Position numbers and translations under genes: made by a program. The notes beneath the pieces are model-generated. The model saw only the letters and a program-made list of their open reading frames with translations, did no database searches and was not told the origin of the DNA. From Alentia gelatinosa (Eukaryota; Annelida; Polychaeta; Phyllodocida; Polynoidae): a stretch of 64,000 nucleotides of DNA. Location of the stretch: the NCBI GenBank assembly GCA_950022655.1, contig OX465587.1, positions 29,019,716-29,083,715 of the forward strand, read 5' to 3'. Position 1 is the first letter of the stretch, and each line of letters starts with the position of its first letter. Below, piece by piece: positions 11,427-22,943 of the stretch.

Positions 11427-11560
11427 CCCTGGGTGGCGTATTACTAAGACATTATGGCCAGCATTATGGCCAACAGTGGCCAGTTTGGCCATCGAGGTGT
11501 ATGTTTCGCAAGGTAGGTTTGGCAATAATGTTGGCCATCGATCTTAGTAATATGGGGTCC
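11427..11560. mobile_element. Short TIR element, family I
   Basis: The inverted ends are GTATTACTAAGACATTATGG / CAATAATGTTGGCCATCGAT-CTTAGTAATA, with arms of about 38 bp that pair imperfectly. The total length is about 130 bp, leaving a small TGGCCA-rich centre. Probably a MITE or a hairpin; no target duplication was identified. Confidence 0.55.
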
Positions 11561-12215
11561 TGTGAGTGTATGTTGTTTCACCTCATCTCATCATTCTTTT
11601 ATTTTATCTTATTCCTATTTGTTTTGATTGTAGTAGTTTATACCACACATGCCGGTTAGTAGTGAGAAGTGCGCTTATGACACACATTGTTGCTTATAAT
11701 ATATACCGCAGGGATGGATCTGTGTAACCCAGCAAGCTGTAAAAGCGCTAACTCTGACGATAAAACAATTCCTCTTCTGTATCTGAAGTTGTTTTATCCT
11801 ATCCTCCACAATTTGTATTCCTCTTGTAACCTTCAATATACGTCAAATGGATGATCTAATTTTTCATATAATACTGTCTCCGAAAGATATCTTTCTTGTG
11901 TGTCACACATGTTCCTTTTTTAGATCTGTTTAGCTCTATCCTCTTTCTATTCTATCCCTTGTTTTCCTAATTCTCTTTTCTCTGTTCGTCACCTCCAAGA
12001 ATTGCTAATTTTGTGCTACTATTTAATCCTGATCTAACACCTCGTACTTGTTTAATTCTTAAAAAACTAGGCTTAGAGCATAGAGAATCCACTGGCCTGC
12101 CTCCCGTGCTAAAGACGTACATCAATGCAACCAAAGATTCTTATAATCTCAATCTCAAAAGTCATTGATTATGTGCCACCGACCTTTCACAAGGAAAACC
12201 ATCAACCGACTTTTG
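11561..12215. other. No gene recognised
   Basis: Unique AT- and pyrimidine-rich sequence. At 12066-12100 the phrase CTAGGCTTAGAGC..GAGAATCCACTG matches the arm of the large fold-back element at 40874-41054, so a decayed piece of that family lies here. Confidence 0.4.
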
Positions 12216-12309
12216 TACAGCGTGAAAAATATCGGTGGGTTTTCAGTCGACAAGTGGAAAGATGACATTAAAGCCAGGAGTCCACCAACTTCGATAGAAA
12301 TTAAGACCT

Positions 12310-12722
12310 ACCACTGCACGAAAACCACCATTTTACATATGAATGCGCCAGGCGTATATAAGTAAGTATTTTGCGTCTACAAGGTCGTCTTAATCCCCGT
12401 GTGTATACACCTCATCTGTGGGCGTATATATAAGCATCCAGTGAACAGGGCTTCACTGAGAGCGGGTGGGGGGAGGTGGCGGGGGGTTGGGGGGGACGGC
12501 TTCCTACTGAAGACACCTGTACTTCTACCAACACAAAGGGGCGGGAGGGGGCGGGGGCAGAGGGTGTTTTCTCTCATATACGCCGGTTGTGAAATACAGC
12601 CAAGACGCATCTGTCGTATATAAGCCCTGGGCGTATATAAATAAAAACAATTCAATATTCAGCCAATACATGCACTTCCGTGATGGCGTATATATGAATA
12701 AAACGGTGGTTTTCATGCAGTG
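12310..12722. mobile_element. TIR element, family J, with repeated GCGTATATA motif
   Basis: Inverted arms start CCACTGCACGAAAACCACCA on the left and end TGGTGGTTTTCATGCAGTG on the right (12685-12722), with a mismatch in the middle. The interior carries GCGTATATA-type words several times in both orientations and a G-rich tract at 12465-12500. Beyond the arms, AATATCGG words on each side (12228 and 12750) hint that the true ends lie further out. There is no coding frame. Confidence 0.55.
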
Positions 12723-12834
12723 TACCGTTATGGCTCCGATACAGAAAGTCAATATCGGAGACTCATTGTGAAGGTGAAAAATCTGCAGGGCATACAGGCA
12801 AATGTATTTTCTATCTAATTCCAAAATTTCAAAA

Positions 12835-13385
12835 TACCCATAGGCTGTGATTAAAAACGCCAATCGTAGAGCTCCTGATGAAATCCAACATTTTTCGTAG
12901 CCAATCGTAGCTATTGTAGGTGATTTATCAGGGGAATATCTCTTGCTGGTGAAATACTTAGCCGTATATGTAATTGGTGTAAATTTGATATTATTTGGCT
13001 GAGCCTTAGGGTCTGAAAATGATAGTTTCATGACAGAATTATGATTCTACCACAGTTATGATTTTCGATTTGATTGGTTTAGTGTTTAGAAAATAATATC
13101 ATAATATGTTGTAAATACCTCAAAAAGATTATTCAGATTCATTAAATATTTCTAAAATTATCGTATATTTCAATATTAAAACCCTGTATGAGATCTAAAT
13201 TGATACACTGATAGAATCATAAGCCAATCGTGACCATGGTTTATGTTTTTGGTCCTCCAAAGGCGTTTATACGGTTTATGATTTCCATCCATGTCTACTG
13301 ATAGGCTACGATTTTGCCTTTCCAAATCGTATACTATCGGGAAGTATGGCGTAGACCATCAGTCTTGGTGGGTGCAGGGCTTAAC
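12835..13385. mobile_element. Degraded family H element
   Basis: The sequence contains AGGCTGTGATTAAAAACGCC and CCAATCGTAGAGCTCC near 12842, then TTCGTAGCC. At the right end it has GGCTACGATTTTGCC and GGCGTAGACCATC. These match the interior and right end of the intact element at 6093-6477. The middle has been replaced or expanded. Confidence 0.5.
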
Positions 13386-14601
13386 CCTCCGTCCGGAGAG
13401 GCTTCAGAGCATGCTTACAGCCTCACCCTCACCCATCCGCCGCCTGCCACTGTCAACGAGCGTTGATGGGGTAATGGTGTGGTGGGCGGGCAGCGGACGG
13501 CCAGTCATCAGTGGCGCCACCTACATCTCAACGACAGTGACAGCTTTATGTGTTGTCAGTCGGGGAAACCTGACCGTGCCTGTAGAGCGCTGAATGGCTG
13601 CTTTGACAAGGGCAATACGAGGGAGAGGGGCTGACACCTCCCCCATACCCTAACGGCCTTAAGGCCAGTTTCCATTGGCCGACAAAACGTTGTAGAATTT
13701 TTTATTTTTCCTAATAGCCTATTTACATTTTCACAGAATCATGATCAACTGCCCCAATGAGAGGTCACCTTCTGACGTGACTTTGCGTTTTCATCTGGAG
13801 GTGAATATATGTAGGGATATTGGAGTGTATCGGGAGCTCAGTGAACAAAGTCCCTAACCATATGTCCTGAAAGGCTTCAGAGCAGCCTTACAATCTCATC
13901 CCCGCCCTCCGCCGCCTGCCACCGTCAACGAGCATTGATGGGGTAATGGTGAGCTAGGCGGGCAGCGGACGGCCAGTCATCGGTGGCGTCACCTACATCT
14001 CAACGACCATGACAGCTTTATGAGTTGTCGGTCGGGGAACCTGACCCTGCCTGTAGAGCGCTGAACGGCTGCTTTGACAAGGGCAACACGATAGAGAGGG
14101 GCTGCCACCTCCCCCATACCCCAACGGCCTTAGGGCCAGTTTCCATTGGCCGACAAAAACAGCGTAAATTTTTTTAGTTGTCCTAATAGCCTATTTACAT
14201 TTTCACAGAATTGTGATCAACTGCCCCAATGAGAGGTCACCTTCCGACGCGTTTTCATCGGGAGGTGCATATATGTAGGCATATCGGAGTGTTCTGGGAG
14301 CTCAGTGAATGAAGGCCCTAACCCTACATCCTGAGAGGCTTCAGAGCAGCCTTACAACCTCATCCCCCCCCCCCCCCCCCCTCCAAAGCCTGCCACTGTC
14401 AACGAGCGTTGATGGGGTAATGGTGTGGTTGGCAGGCAGCGGACGGCCAGTCATCAGTGGCACCACCTACATCTCAACGACCGTGACATATTTATGAGTT
14501 GTCGGTCGGGGAAACCTGACCCTGCCTGTAGAGCGCTGAATGGCTGCTTTGACAAGGGCAATACGAGGGAGAGGGGCTGCCACCTCCCCTTACCCCCAGC
14601 C
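13386..14601. repeat. Three tandem copies of a ~470-bp segment
   Basis: Landmarks GAGGCTTCAGAGCA, CAACGAGCGTTGATGGGGTA, GCAGCGGACGGCCAGTCATC and GTAGAGCGCTGAA recur with starts near 13398, 13871 and 14335, giving periods of about 473 and 464 bp. Each of the first two units ends in a fragment of the TTTCCATTGGCCGACAAAA repeat family C. A 19-base C tract at about 14364 is specific to the third unit. GC content is higher than in the flanks. Short open frames are shared between copies but contain different stops, so they are not supported as genes. Confidence 0.8.
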
Positions 14602-15125
14602 CGGCTAAAGACATACCGGACGATATGGCTAGACATTTAAAACCCATGCCACTTTCCTGAAAATTAAATATGATGATCTCAAAGTGTTATGGAATACATA
14701 TCTGACTTAAAATCGGGGATTAATGTGCTAATTTTTGATTTAGAGATAAATATTATGATAATATTATATTGGAATATATAGAATATATATATAAGGTTGT
14801 TTTTCATACAGTGGAACCCATGTCATTTAACATAAACTATAGTTAATATGTAATTCTACACAGTAAGGTTTTGAAAACCATAGGTCATCTTTGTCTTTGA
14901 AATAATTGAAGGAAACCACATTTTTCAGTACATTTCCTATGAAAGTAATAATACTAATTATAAATGTTGATTTCCTTAGTGTACCTCTAAGGTTTGGATA
15001 AATTCGACAAACCTTAAAATTCACTCATTTTGCACGAGAAGAATCCCATTAATCCATTTTGACTGATTGAGATTATATAAAAATGACCAGGTGGTGCCAC
15101 TATGAATTGTAGGATATGCCTTTAA
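14602..15125. mobile_element. TTAA-flanked MITE, family B (copy 2)
   Basis: The diverged left end (CTAAAGACATACCGGAC) is followed by AAACCCATGCCACTTTCCTG, GATGATCTCAAAGTG and CTAATTTTTGATTTAGAGA. The right end TGAATTGTAGGATATGCCTT closes in TTAA at 15122. The same ordered landmarks occur in copies at 47601-48454 and 42625-43093. Confidence 0.7.
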
Positions 15126-15640
15126 TGCCCGTTTCCATTGGCCGACGAAAACGGTGTAGATTCTTTGGATAGCCTATTGATATTTTGCGTCAGGACTGCT
15201 AAAGGTCCATCAGTGGTTCCTGACTGTAGATCGCTGACAGCCATGGAAATGGGCTTTTAGGAGAACATAAAAAGGCTATACCGTTTTCGTCGGCCAATGG
15301 AAACAGGCCTTATTCCCGACCCCTTAAGGGAATTTTCCATCGGCCAATGAAAACGGCAGGACTGGTTAAGTTCCCTGTATTGGCCCTTTTCCATTGGCTA
15401 ACAAACACGATGTAGATTTTCTGTGTTCTCCTTATAGCCTATTTACATTTTGCGTCAGCAGTGCTAAAGGTCCATCGGTAGTTCCTGACTGTAGATCGGT
15501 GATCGCCAATTTAAATTGGCTTTCAGGAGAACACAACATATACACACCTATTTCGTCGGCCAATGGAAACCGGCCTTATCCCCAACCCCCTTATGGCCAT
15601 TTTCCATCAGCCGACGAAATCGGGACCGACTAATCAAGTT
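15122..15640. mobile_element. Two adjacent fold-back elements, family C
   Basis: Inverted units carry ends of the TTTCCATTGGCCGACGAAAA type and the complementary TTTTCGTCGGCCAATGGAAA. The first spans about 15124-15312 and the second about 15345-15620. Between the ends lie GTTCCTGACTGTAGATCG and its companion TGCTAAAGGTCCATC. This family recurs at 37880, 51180, 53815, 56875 and as fragments elsewhere. No protein is encoded. Confidence 0.65.
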
Positions 15641-16398
15641 GCACCTGTGATATGCGTAAAAATGCTAAATAATACACGAAGTATCGGATATTACATCCAT
15701 AAATTATGGAATGAAATGTCGCATGTAACGAGGAAAAAACTTGGCAAGTATGAATATTATCAAACGACTTAAAACGTATATATATGTTACCAATATACAA
15801 AACAAAAATAGAGCTTTTCGATTGAAATGGTAAAATGGATTGCAGCACGTTAGGGCCCACAAGCTAAAAGTCAGGACGTTAAGGTCCACTCATCGGGACG
15901 TTAGGGCCCACTTATCATAACATCCCGAAATATCATTGAAATATGCAGACATGTAAAATCATCAACGTTTCATGAAATTTGCGAAAATTGTTGCCTTCGA
16001 ACACAGCTAGCGCGTGGACGATGCTTTTTTTTAAAAGTTTTCTTTTAGTATTTTTCTTTAGAGGTTGGGGGGGGGGGGGGGAGGTGGGGAGGGTGTGGGG
16101 AGAGCTCAGAGACATGTTAACAAGTTCTCTAAGAAATGCCTTGAACTCCATTTCCCCGGAGATGAAAGCGGTCTTCGTTTTAGTCATGCAAATATCAGAC
16201 ACGATTCCCGTTCTATATTTAACAGTACAGAACGATTCCCTACCCGGCCAAGGCGGACAATTTAGGACCATACACTCACCAAATGGCGATGCACTGAGAG
16301 AAATGACCCAAAGATATGTATGAGTTCAATGACAACACTTAGACTCCTCAAATAAACAAGGTCAGAGTAGGTATTAGTTTAGAAACTGGAAATTGCAT
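15641..16398. other. No gene recognised; G tract
   Basis: Unique sequence. At 15845-15915 the phrase GGACGTTAGGGCCCACT occurs in variant form three times. A G-rich tract lies at about 16066-16100. Open frames through the G tract (15979-16323) show no conserved motif. Confidence 0.4.
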
Positions 16399-16720
16399 TT
16401 ACTGTATTATAGTCTAGTCAATCTTTGACATTTTTGGGCCTAACCCACCACAAATTGCACTACAATTGTTTTCTTCACAATACATCTCAGGAAGGTCCCT
16501 AGAACACCATATCAAAAATCCTCAAAAATCCCCCTTGGGGAAATATGTCTAATCTGCATAAATCCAACATGCCCATTAGAAGGTCATCAATTTCAGAGGG
16601 TTTTGAAATTGAGACATATTTTGTCATTTCTCCAAGAGTATTAAGTTGATTTCTTAGATATTTGAAAAATATATTGATATACAATAGAGTTATCAGATTT
16701 TGTCACCATTTTGATATTTA

Positions 16721-18411
16721 TCAAGGTCAAGGTCACTAAATGGAATGTTTCCACCCAGTATTTCACCCAATTTCCTATAAGGGTATGTATCAAATTCTGC
16801 CGTCGGATGCGTCTCGAGCCTCACCTAGATGATAGCGTGTTGGTACGGCCTCAGTCCGTCGGAAAAATTTCCTATAAGGACTTACAATAGTTTCTATAAC
16901 TTGATCTAATATTTCTGAATTTCAACTTAGATGATATATTTAGATACCTGACACCATACCATAGCAAAGCCCTAAAGATAGAATTCCCATCATGCACCAT
17001 TAAGCTACAGCAAGGTCAAAGGTCAACATATATGTTCATACAAAAGACCAACATTGGCCACTGAAATTGAGACATACTTTTTCATTTCTCAAAAGATATT
17101 TGGTGAATTCCTTAGATATTTGGCAAAACTATTGGGATGCCATGGAGCTATCAGCCTGTGTCACCATCTTGATTTTTTCTGAGGTCAAGGTCACCAAATG
17201 GAAGGTCTTCTTCCAAAATTTCACAATATTTCCTATAAGGATTTACAATAGTTTCTATGACTTGTTTTGATATAGATGTATTTCAACTTGAATAATATAT
17301 TTGGATACCCAGCACCATACCCTAGCAATGTCCTAAAGCAAGTCTTCCCATTTTGCACCAATGAGCCACAGTGAGGCCAAAGGTCACGGTATCTGTTCAT
17401 ACTAGGGCCACTGATATTGAAACATATCTTGTCATATCTTTAAGGAAATTTCACCAATCTCTTAGATATTTGAGACGAGGATTAACATTCCATGATGCTC
17501 TAAGACTCTACAACAATCAAACATTTTTCCAAGGTCAAGCTCACTAAAAGGAATCTTTTTCTCAAAATTTGACCAAATATCCAATTTCAAATTGTAGTAG
17601 TTTCTATAATTGACTCAGAATACCTGTAATTTAACTTGCATCACATATTTCTTAAAATGATATCAGGACTTCACAATGTTGTGAAATTGTTTTCCCATCA
17701 TGCATCATTAGAGGATAGAAGAGACAAACAATTATCTAAATTCATGTTCAAGCTGTAAAAAAATACTGAACTTCTAGATACACGAGAATCGCATACAAGT
17801 TCATCCTGTAAAATTTGTTCTACAAGGCACTACCATCGTACTACTAATTATGAAAAATCCCCAAATGTTTAGAGGACTCAGATTATTATCCAGACCTGGA
17901 AGTGTGGGGATGAAATTCCTAATTGCTTTATCGTACTAAATGTATCATCTCAACGGAAAAATAAAGTCCCCCCCACCAAACCCCCCAATCCTCCCTTCAC
18001 ATTAAACACCCTTTGTATTCAACAACACTCTTTTATCCTGCACTAAATGCATAATGTGAATTGTACATAAGTATCCTTATCCTGTTTTTGAGATCACGCA
18101 AATGGAGGACCTTGGAGCCGTTTCAAAACGTGGGTTAAGTCTATGGTTTTGAAAAAGCTCCCTGTACTACAACAGAATTTGGAAATGAATAAATTTTTTT
18201 TGAATATCATCAAGTGAGAACAAGGTCAAAGGTCAAGGTAATATTCCATAGGAAATCACAAATACACCAAATCTGATAGGAAATTGAGATTGAAATTGAA
18301 ATTGAGAACATCTTAAGATATCTTCAATAATATATGATGTTGAACCCTTCCATATTTGACCAAAAGATCAATATTTTACAGTGCTATTAGCCTTTACCAA
18401 GGTCAAGGTCA
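16721..18411 (+). promoter_or_regulatory. Cluster of AGGTCA direct repeats (DR0 and DR1)
   Basis: Perfect AGGTCA-A-AGGTCA (DR1) occurs at 17013-17025 and 18223-18235. AGGTCAAGGTCA (DR0, including the extended half-site TCAAGGTCA) occurs at 16724-16735 and 18400-18411, and a further DR0 at 17182-17193. These are classical nuclear-receptor binding layouts, DR1 for HNF4/RXR-type and extended half-sites for ERR/FTZ-F1-type receptors. Here they are part of a transposon's internal repeat, so function is not shown. Confidence 0.45.
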
Positions 18412-18769
18412 CTAAATGGAATGTTTTAGCACAGGGGGCGTGCGAGGACCTTTTTATTTTTTTAAACATTTTTTAATTGTATCCCTATATATATATTTTG
18501 TATACATGAAATCTGTACATGATTTCAAGGACAGCATAGCGTGATACATTTCAAATGGGTTAATCCATCAGCTGAGTTGGTCCAGCTGGTTTCAATCGGA
18601 TCCCAACATTATGTAACAAGATGAGAACTATTACAGGTCATTTCTCTCCACTCACCATATAGGTTTTTGATACATTTGGGTATTCCCATAGTAAGTGCAT
18701 AAATTGATACAGAATTCAATCTTTTAGTTGACAGGATCTCTCAGGACAGTCATATCATACAATAGGGGT

Positions 18770-19060
18770 TGGAAACATTAATTTGGATGCAACTGAAGAC
18801 TTAAAACATGAAAAAATAGGGATAGTACCAAGCATTGTTTGCTTAGTTAAGCTCTTAAATTCCTTTAAGGTTTCTGTGGTACGTACCAATGCAGGTAAAG
18901 TATTCCATGATGTCCCACAAACATACTCTGTACTCTTGAGATATGCCTGCGTGTTGGGAATTTCAAGGTTGGGGCATCATTCTGTCTGGTTCTGATTAAT
19001 CGATAATCCAAATACACAGGATTTTGTGCTTTTTTGTATGCATGGTTTAACACGTGGGTA
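18770..19060 (-). pseudogene. LINE reverse-transcriptase ORF C-terminal remnant
   Basis: One minus frame reads CPNLEIPNTQAYLKSTEYV, then SWNTLPALV, then TLKEFKSLTKQTML. The WNTLP and EFKSL pieces are the typical tail of LINE ORF2 proteins. A stop codon lies just upstream and no RT core follows. It sits inside the 3-kb inverted-repeat element. Confidence 0.6.
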
Positions 19061-19458
19061 TGTCTCCTATGTTTGAGTATCGGCATCTGGGTCATAGCAT
19101 GTATGGCATTTGTTTCTGTACATAACTACCTATGTAATTTTCATTATTTGATGAGCAGTTAAATCATGTAAATACTGATTCTATGAGATTGTGCACCTGA
19201 AAATAATTAGTGTATCTTTTTAAATTACTTGAAAATACCATCTAGAAGTTGTTTTATGTCTATTTGTCCACATCTGTAGGTGTTTTGAAGGCCATATTTG
19301 ATTTTTGCAAATTAAGCATATTTCCCCAAGGGGGATTCTTGCAGATTTTTAGTATGTTAATTTGGGGACCTGTCTGAACTGCATTGTGAAGAAAAAAATT
19401 GTATTGCAATTTGTGGTGGGTCAAACCCTAAATTGACTAGACTATTAATAGTATATTA

Positions 19459-19998
19459 TTCCCAAAAACATACTTCATACTTCAAATCGTTGAAATGAAG
19501 TCACTGAAATAATAGGATCACGATTTATGCCAAGTTACAATTGCAAAGCTGCACATTCTTAATGGTCGTGACAGAATTCCAAACTCGGAAATTTCTCTAG
19601 ATTTGGTCATACTATATAGGGTGGTAGTATAGGATTGTCACCTTGCACCAGGCCTTGACTTTAAAGTAGGCTTATATATAATTTAAATCGTTCATACACC
19701 AAACTGTAACATAATCTTCTAGTTATATATGTTGACCATTAAGAAATTGAGTTGTCGCTTACTAAGATGAAAAGTAAAGATTGACTTTGCAACTGTGAAC
19801 GAAGAGTTTGATTTTTCCCTAACTTTAAAGACCCACAGTACTCTCCCCACAGTTGGCGCTCATCCGTACAAGTTTGCCTACTGTAAAAATAAATTGAAAA
19901 TATAATTGCGTTTGGTTCTTTTCTTTGGTTGTTATTGTTGTTTTTCTAGTAGCAAACATTTTTTAAAGTTTATTATCAGACATTTCCGATTTTAATTG
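19459..19998. other. No gene recognised; left flank of the LTR element
   Basis: Unique AT-rich sequence. Bases 19995-19998 (ATTG) are the left copy of the LTR element's target duplication. Confidence 0.4.
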
Positions 19999-20550
19999 TG
20001 TAGCGGTTACCCTCTAGTCGCTGAAAGTGTGTTACCACTCTCCGCGATCGTCAGCCGACCAGAGGTTCCGAGACTAGTCGCTACCCTGTACTTACCGTGC
20101 CAATACAGGTGGGTTCGGCTTTACCCACTGGAGAAGGGAGGGAGATCCGAGATCTACCAACTACCACTTAACCGCGAATAGAAAACCAGACTCCGGACAG
20201 TTTCAGTTTACCGTTCGTTTATTACTGGAAGTAATACACAATCCGTTGATGCAACAGGGCACCAACTAGCGCGGGAAGAGATACTGGTCTCTTCAACATT
20301 GAAAGGTGTTTCAACACAACCTAACCAACTCGTGAGGCTTCAGACGTTCACTCCGTAAAGAGGCACCGTGAGAAGTCCTATCAACCCGCTGTGGACTCGA
20401 CCTTATATAGCGGCCGAGTTACGTAATGCGGGTGAACCCGCAGCATTTGCATACTGCGGGTCCGCCGGCCATACCGCACAGCAAGGATCGGCACTCGCGC
20501 CACCTAGTTCTAAAGTGAAACAACGCTGCTCGACTGCCCTGACCCCTACA
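19999..20550 (-). repeat. 3' LTR (552 bp)
   Basis: It runs TGTAGGGG...CTACA when read on the minus strand and is the same length as the other LTR. Differences seen are at 20002 (A versus T at 31886) and 20256 (A versus G at 32140). An AATAAA polyadenylation signal lies on the minus strand at 20218-20223, and a TATA box (CTATATAAGG, minus strand) at 20401-20410. Confidence 0.95.
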
Positions 20551-20572
20551 TTACCCCTCCCAGCTTTTACGA
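20551..20572 (-). other. Polypurine tract next to the 3' LTR
   Basis: Read on the minus strand, AAAGCTGGGAGGGGTAA abuts the 3' LTR start. The GGGAGGGG core is in the correct place to prime plus-strand DNA synthesis. It is short and interrupted, so the call rests mainly on position. Confidence 0.6.
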
Positions 20573-21965
20573 AGGGGGGACCGGCAACCATTGCGTTGCA
20601 AAGAGGACATCCCGAAAAAGTTTAATAACTAAGTCGAGCAGTTCTGAATACGTGTCTAACCATTCAACGTTCACAAAGAATCTTTTTACTGATACCAATG
20701 TATAATAAGGTTGAGATGGGAAAGTAAAATTTACACATTTTCAATGCTGAAAGAGGAAGACATAAGGGTAATACGGTATATAAAAACGGAGTAGCCTCGC
20801 TACCACCCTGTTAATAAATATAAACGTAACAATATCACCCGTCTCGCCAATGTTGTTGGCTTTTCCCTGGCTTCCTTGAGTATCGGGCGGAGAGGACTCA
20901 GCTGCTGGGACCTACAAGGGGTCAGCCCTCACTAATGAGCACTCCGCCTCCCACTGTTCCGGAGTTGTAAGCCAGGGATAACGTAGTATTAGTGTCGAGT
21001 CTGGCAGACCCGTCAGCGTGGGGACCTACTCGATCCAGCCCCCTGCTTCCGGGCGCCAGGCTTCCGACTGTCTTCCCAGCACAGCTCCAGCGTAGTTAGG
21101 GGGAGCAATTCCGCGAACCCCCCCCACCTTTTTGACTTCACATGGCCCGTCCCGCAGGTCATCGTTGTGAAGAGAGTAACATGTGTATAAGGAGAAAGAA
21201 AAAGATAGCCAAGCACGTTTTCTTCTCCGTGTAGGAGTTCCCATCTCCGTAAAAAGTTGGTATCAGCGTCCTTTTAGCGTGGCGCGTATATCCATCTCTT
21301 GGATAGGAGTTGCAGGAACCACTGAAGGCCCCAACCCCTATCCACGCGGTGATTCACACTTCCCTCACTGGCAAAAGATCAAGCGAGTCCAGCGTGAATT
21401 ACCCCACAGGGAACTGAAACCACTTGCCGAAGCCGGGTCTCAGCCCCATTTCTCACCTTCGCTTTCCGCAGTGTTAAACCGGAGTCTAACCCGTGAAAAG
21501 CACCACAGGCCGGAGTGTTTCGCAATGGGGCCCTACAACGGGGCTACCATCGAGAGACCCTTCAGCCTTCTGAAACTCAAGTTGTGCAGCGAAAATTCAC
21601 CACGGGGGTGATTCTCCACGGCCCAACCCGAGGTCGCTTTTCTATTTTGATCCACCTGTACTACCCCTCCCAGCGACCACGGGGGCCGCTGATCGAAGCA
21701 CCACTTATATGGGGGACCAAACCAGTCACCCTCTCCACCTGAAACTGAATTCAGGCGTGGGTGATCCCCAGGTAAGAACTGCTTGAGTTAATATCTGAGG
21801 AGCCGGCGGACGGACAGGCACAGACAACTAGGGTTGAATATGTCGATCCATCCTCTGTGGCAGGAGTCGTCCTGCCTCTCTCCATCCCACAGTGATACCG
21901 GGGAACCTCCGGGGGTTCTCTAGATTCAGCGTAGGATGGACTGATGCTGCCTAGCTACAGGCCCT
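20573..21965 (-). other. Long untranslated stretch before the 3' LTR
   Basis: About 1.4 kb within the retrotransposon with no long minus-strand frame. A 142-codon plus-strand frame at 21183-21611 is antisense to the element and has no recognisable motif. The region may be 3' untranslated sequence or the decayed remainder of an ORF. Confidence 0.5.
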
Positions 21966-22943
21966 TCAGCCAGCTGGCCTCTCGCCGGAACAACCGGGTT
22001 GTTCATCGGCGGGGGCTTCAGCTGGAGGGGCAACTGTAGATGACGGGGTGGCGGGCCTCGTCGCGGCAGCCTGCTGACCAACATTTGGTGGTGGACTAAG
22101 CGGGTCTGTGACCCGGAACCTAGACATCACCGCATTCAGGTCAGCCGTGCTGATGTCGTCAGCGATGTCGGGAGAATCCCACGTCACCGTTGAGATGAAC
22201 GGCAACGGGGGGAACATAGGTCCTAATTCTTCCAACTCCCGGCCAAACGGGACTTGCTGCTGCCGGGGAGGCACGCTAGCTGGTCTCGTTCCGACACGGG
22301 TCACTGGCGGCAGCTGCCTCAGAGAAACCTGTGGAGATTCCGAGGAACTTCCACCAGTGCTCTGAGACCGGTTGCATGGAGCAGTCTCCATGGCCGAAGC
22401 CTGGGACGACTGTCCGTCTAGGGCGTAATCCCTCTCGGGACCCCAATCTAACAATGCGCCTGCTTGCTGCATTGTCAGGGTTGGAGTCGACACAAAGTCG
22501 AGATATCGGCCCCTTCGACGCTGATGTAACAACCAGGCTACTTCCACACCTGCGATGTTAGACGGTTCAACGTCGAACATGCTCACCCCCATTACAGTGC
22601 GACACTTGTAGTCGTACTCCTGCAGGGCAAGCTCGGAACGCGCCAATCGCGCCTCAACCCCTGCTAGCTTTGCAGCCATGTTTTCCAATGGTACTTGCAA
22701 GAGGCTAGACATGCGCTGATGAGCGATGACGCACTCGTACTCCGCTACCCGCATCTGTGCTACCCTAAACTTGTTAGCATTGATAATCGACTGTTTATCA
22801 ACGCGGTCCAAGTAGGTTTGCATATGATACGGGCGCCAATCTGTCTTAGCTATAGTAGCCAGTGTCAGATGTTGTTCGCCGGAGTACACATCAACCTGTT
22901 CCCCGTGTTTACCAGGCTTAGTCTCTTCCGCGGGCGGAGGTCT
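21966..22943 (-). CDS. Accessory ORF C of the LTR element (unknown function)
   Basis: The first ATG is at 22823, but the frame is open from about 22943, overlapping the end of ORF B. The overlapping upstream codons look protein-like (AEETKPGKHGEQVDVY), so this may be the continuation of ORF B after a frame change and not a separate gene. The N-terminal third is hydrophilic and alpha-helical looking (LENMAAKLAGVEARLARSEL), a possible coiled coil. The rest is Ser/Pro/Gln-rich low-complexity sequence ending in PGCSGERPAG. I see no signal peptide or transmembrane segment, so it is not an obvious envelope protein. I do not recognise the family. It ends 1.4 kb before the 3' LTR. Confidence 0.55.
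   Translation of the reverse strand, partial: RPPPAEETKPGKHGEQVDVYSGEQHLTLATIAKTDWRPYHMQTYLDRVDKQSIINANKFRVAQMRVAEYECVIAHQRMSSLLQVPLENMAAKLAGVEARLARSELALQEYDYKCRTVMGVSMFDVEPSNIAGVEVAWLLHQRRRGRYLDFVSTPTLTMQQAGALLDWGPERDYALDGQSSQASAMETAPCNRSQSTGGSSSESPQVSLRQLPPVTRVGTRPASVPPRQQQVPFGRELEELGPMFPPLPFISTVTWDSPDIADDISTADLNAVMSRFRVTDPLSPPPNVGQQAAATRPATPSSTVAPPAEAPADEQPGCSGERPAG

Larger units (their letters stand above)
16399..19458. mobile_element. ~3-kb element with ~175-bp inverted ends
   Basis: The left arm (16399-16575) contains ATAGTCTAGTCAAT, CCCACCACAAATTGCA and CCCCCTTGGGGAAATATG in that order. The right arm (about 19285-19458) contains the same words complemented and in reverse order, ending CTAGACTATTAATAG. 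The interior carries diverged ~350-bp direct repeats with AAGGTCAAGGTCACTAAATG (about 16595, 17060, 17415 and 18270 onward) and an inserted LINE remnant. No transposase was seen, so it is probably a non-autonomous DNA element. Confidence 0.65.

Noticed and set aside
21183..21611. 142-codon plus-strand gene inside the retrotransposon
   Set aside because: Antisense to the element, no motif, and lies in what looks like its 3' untranslated region.
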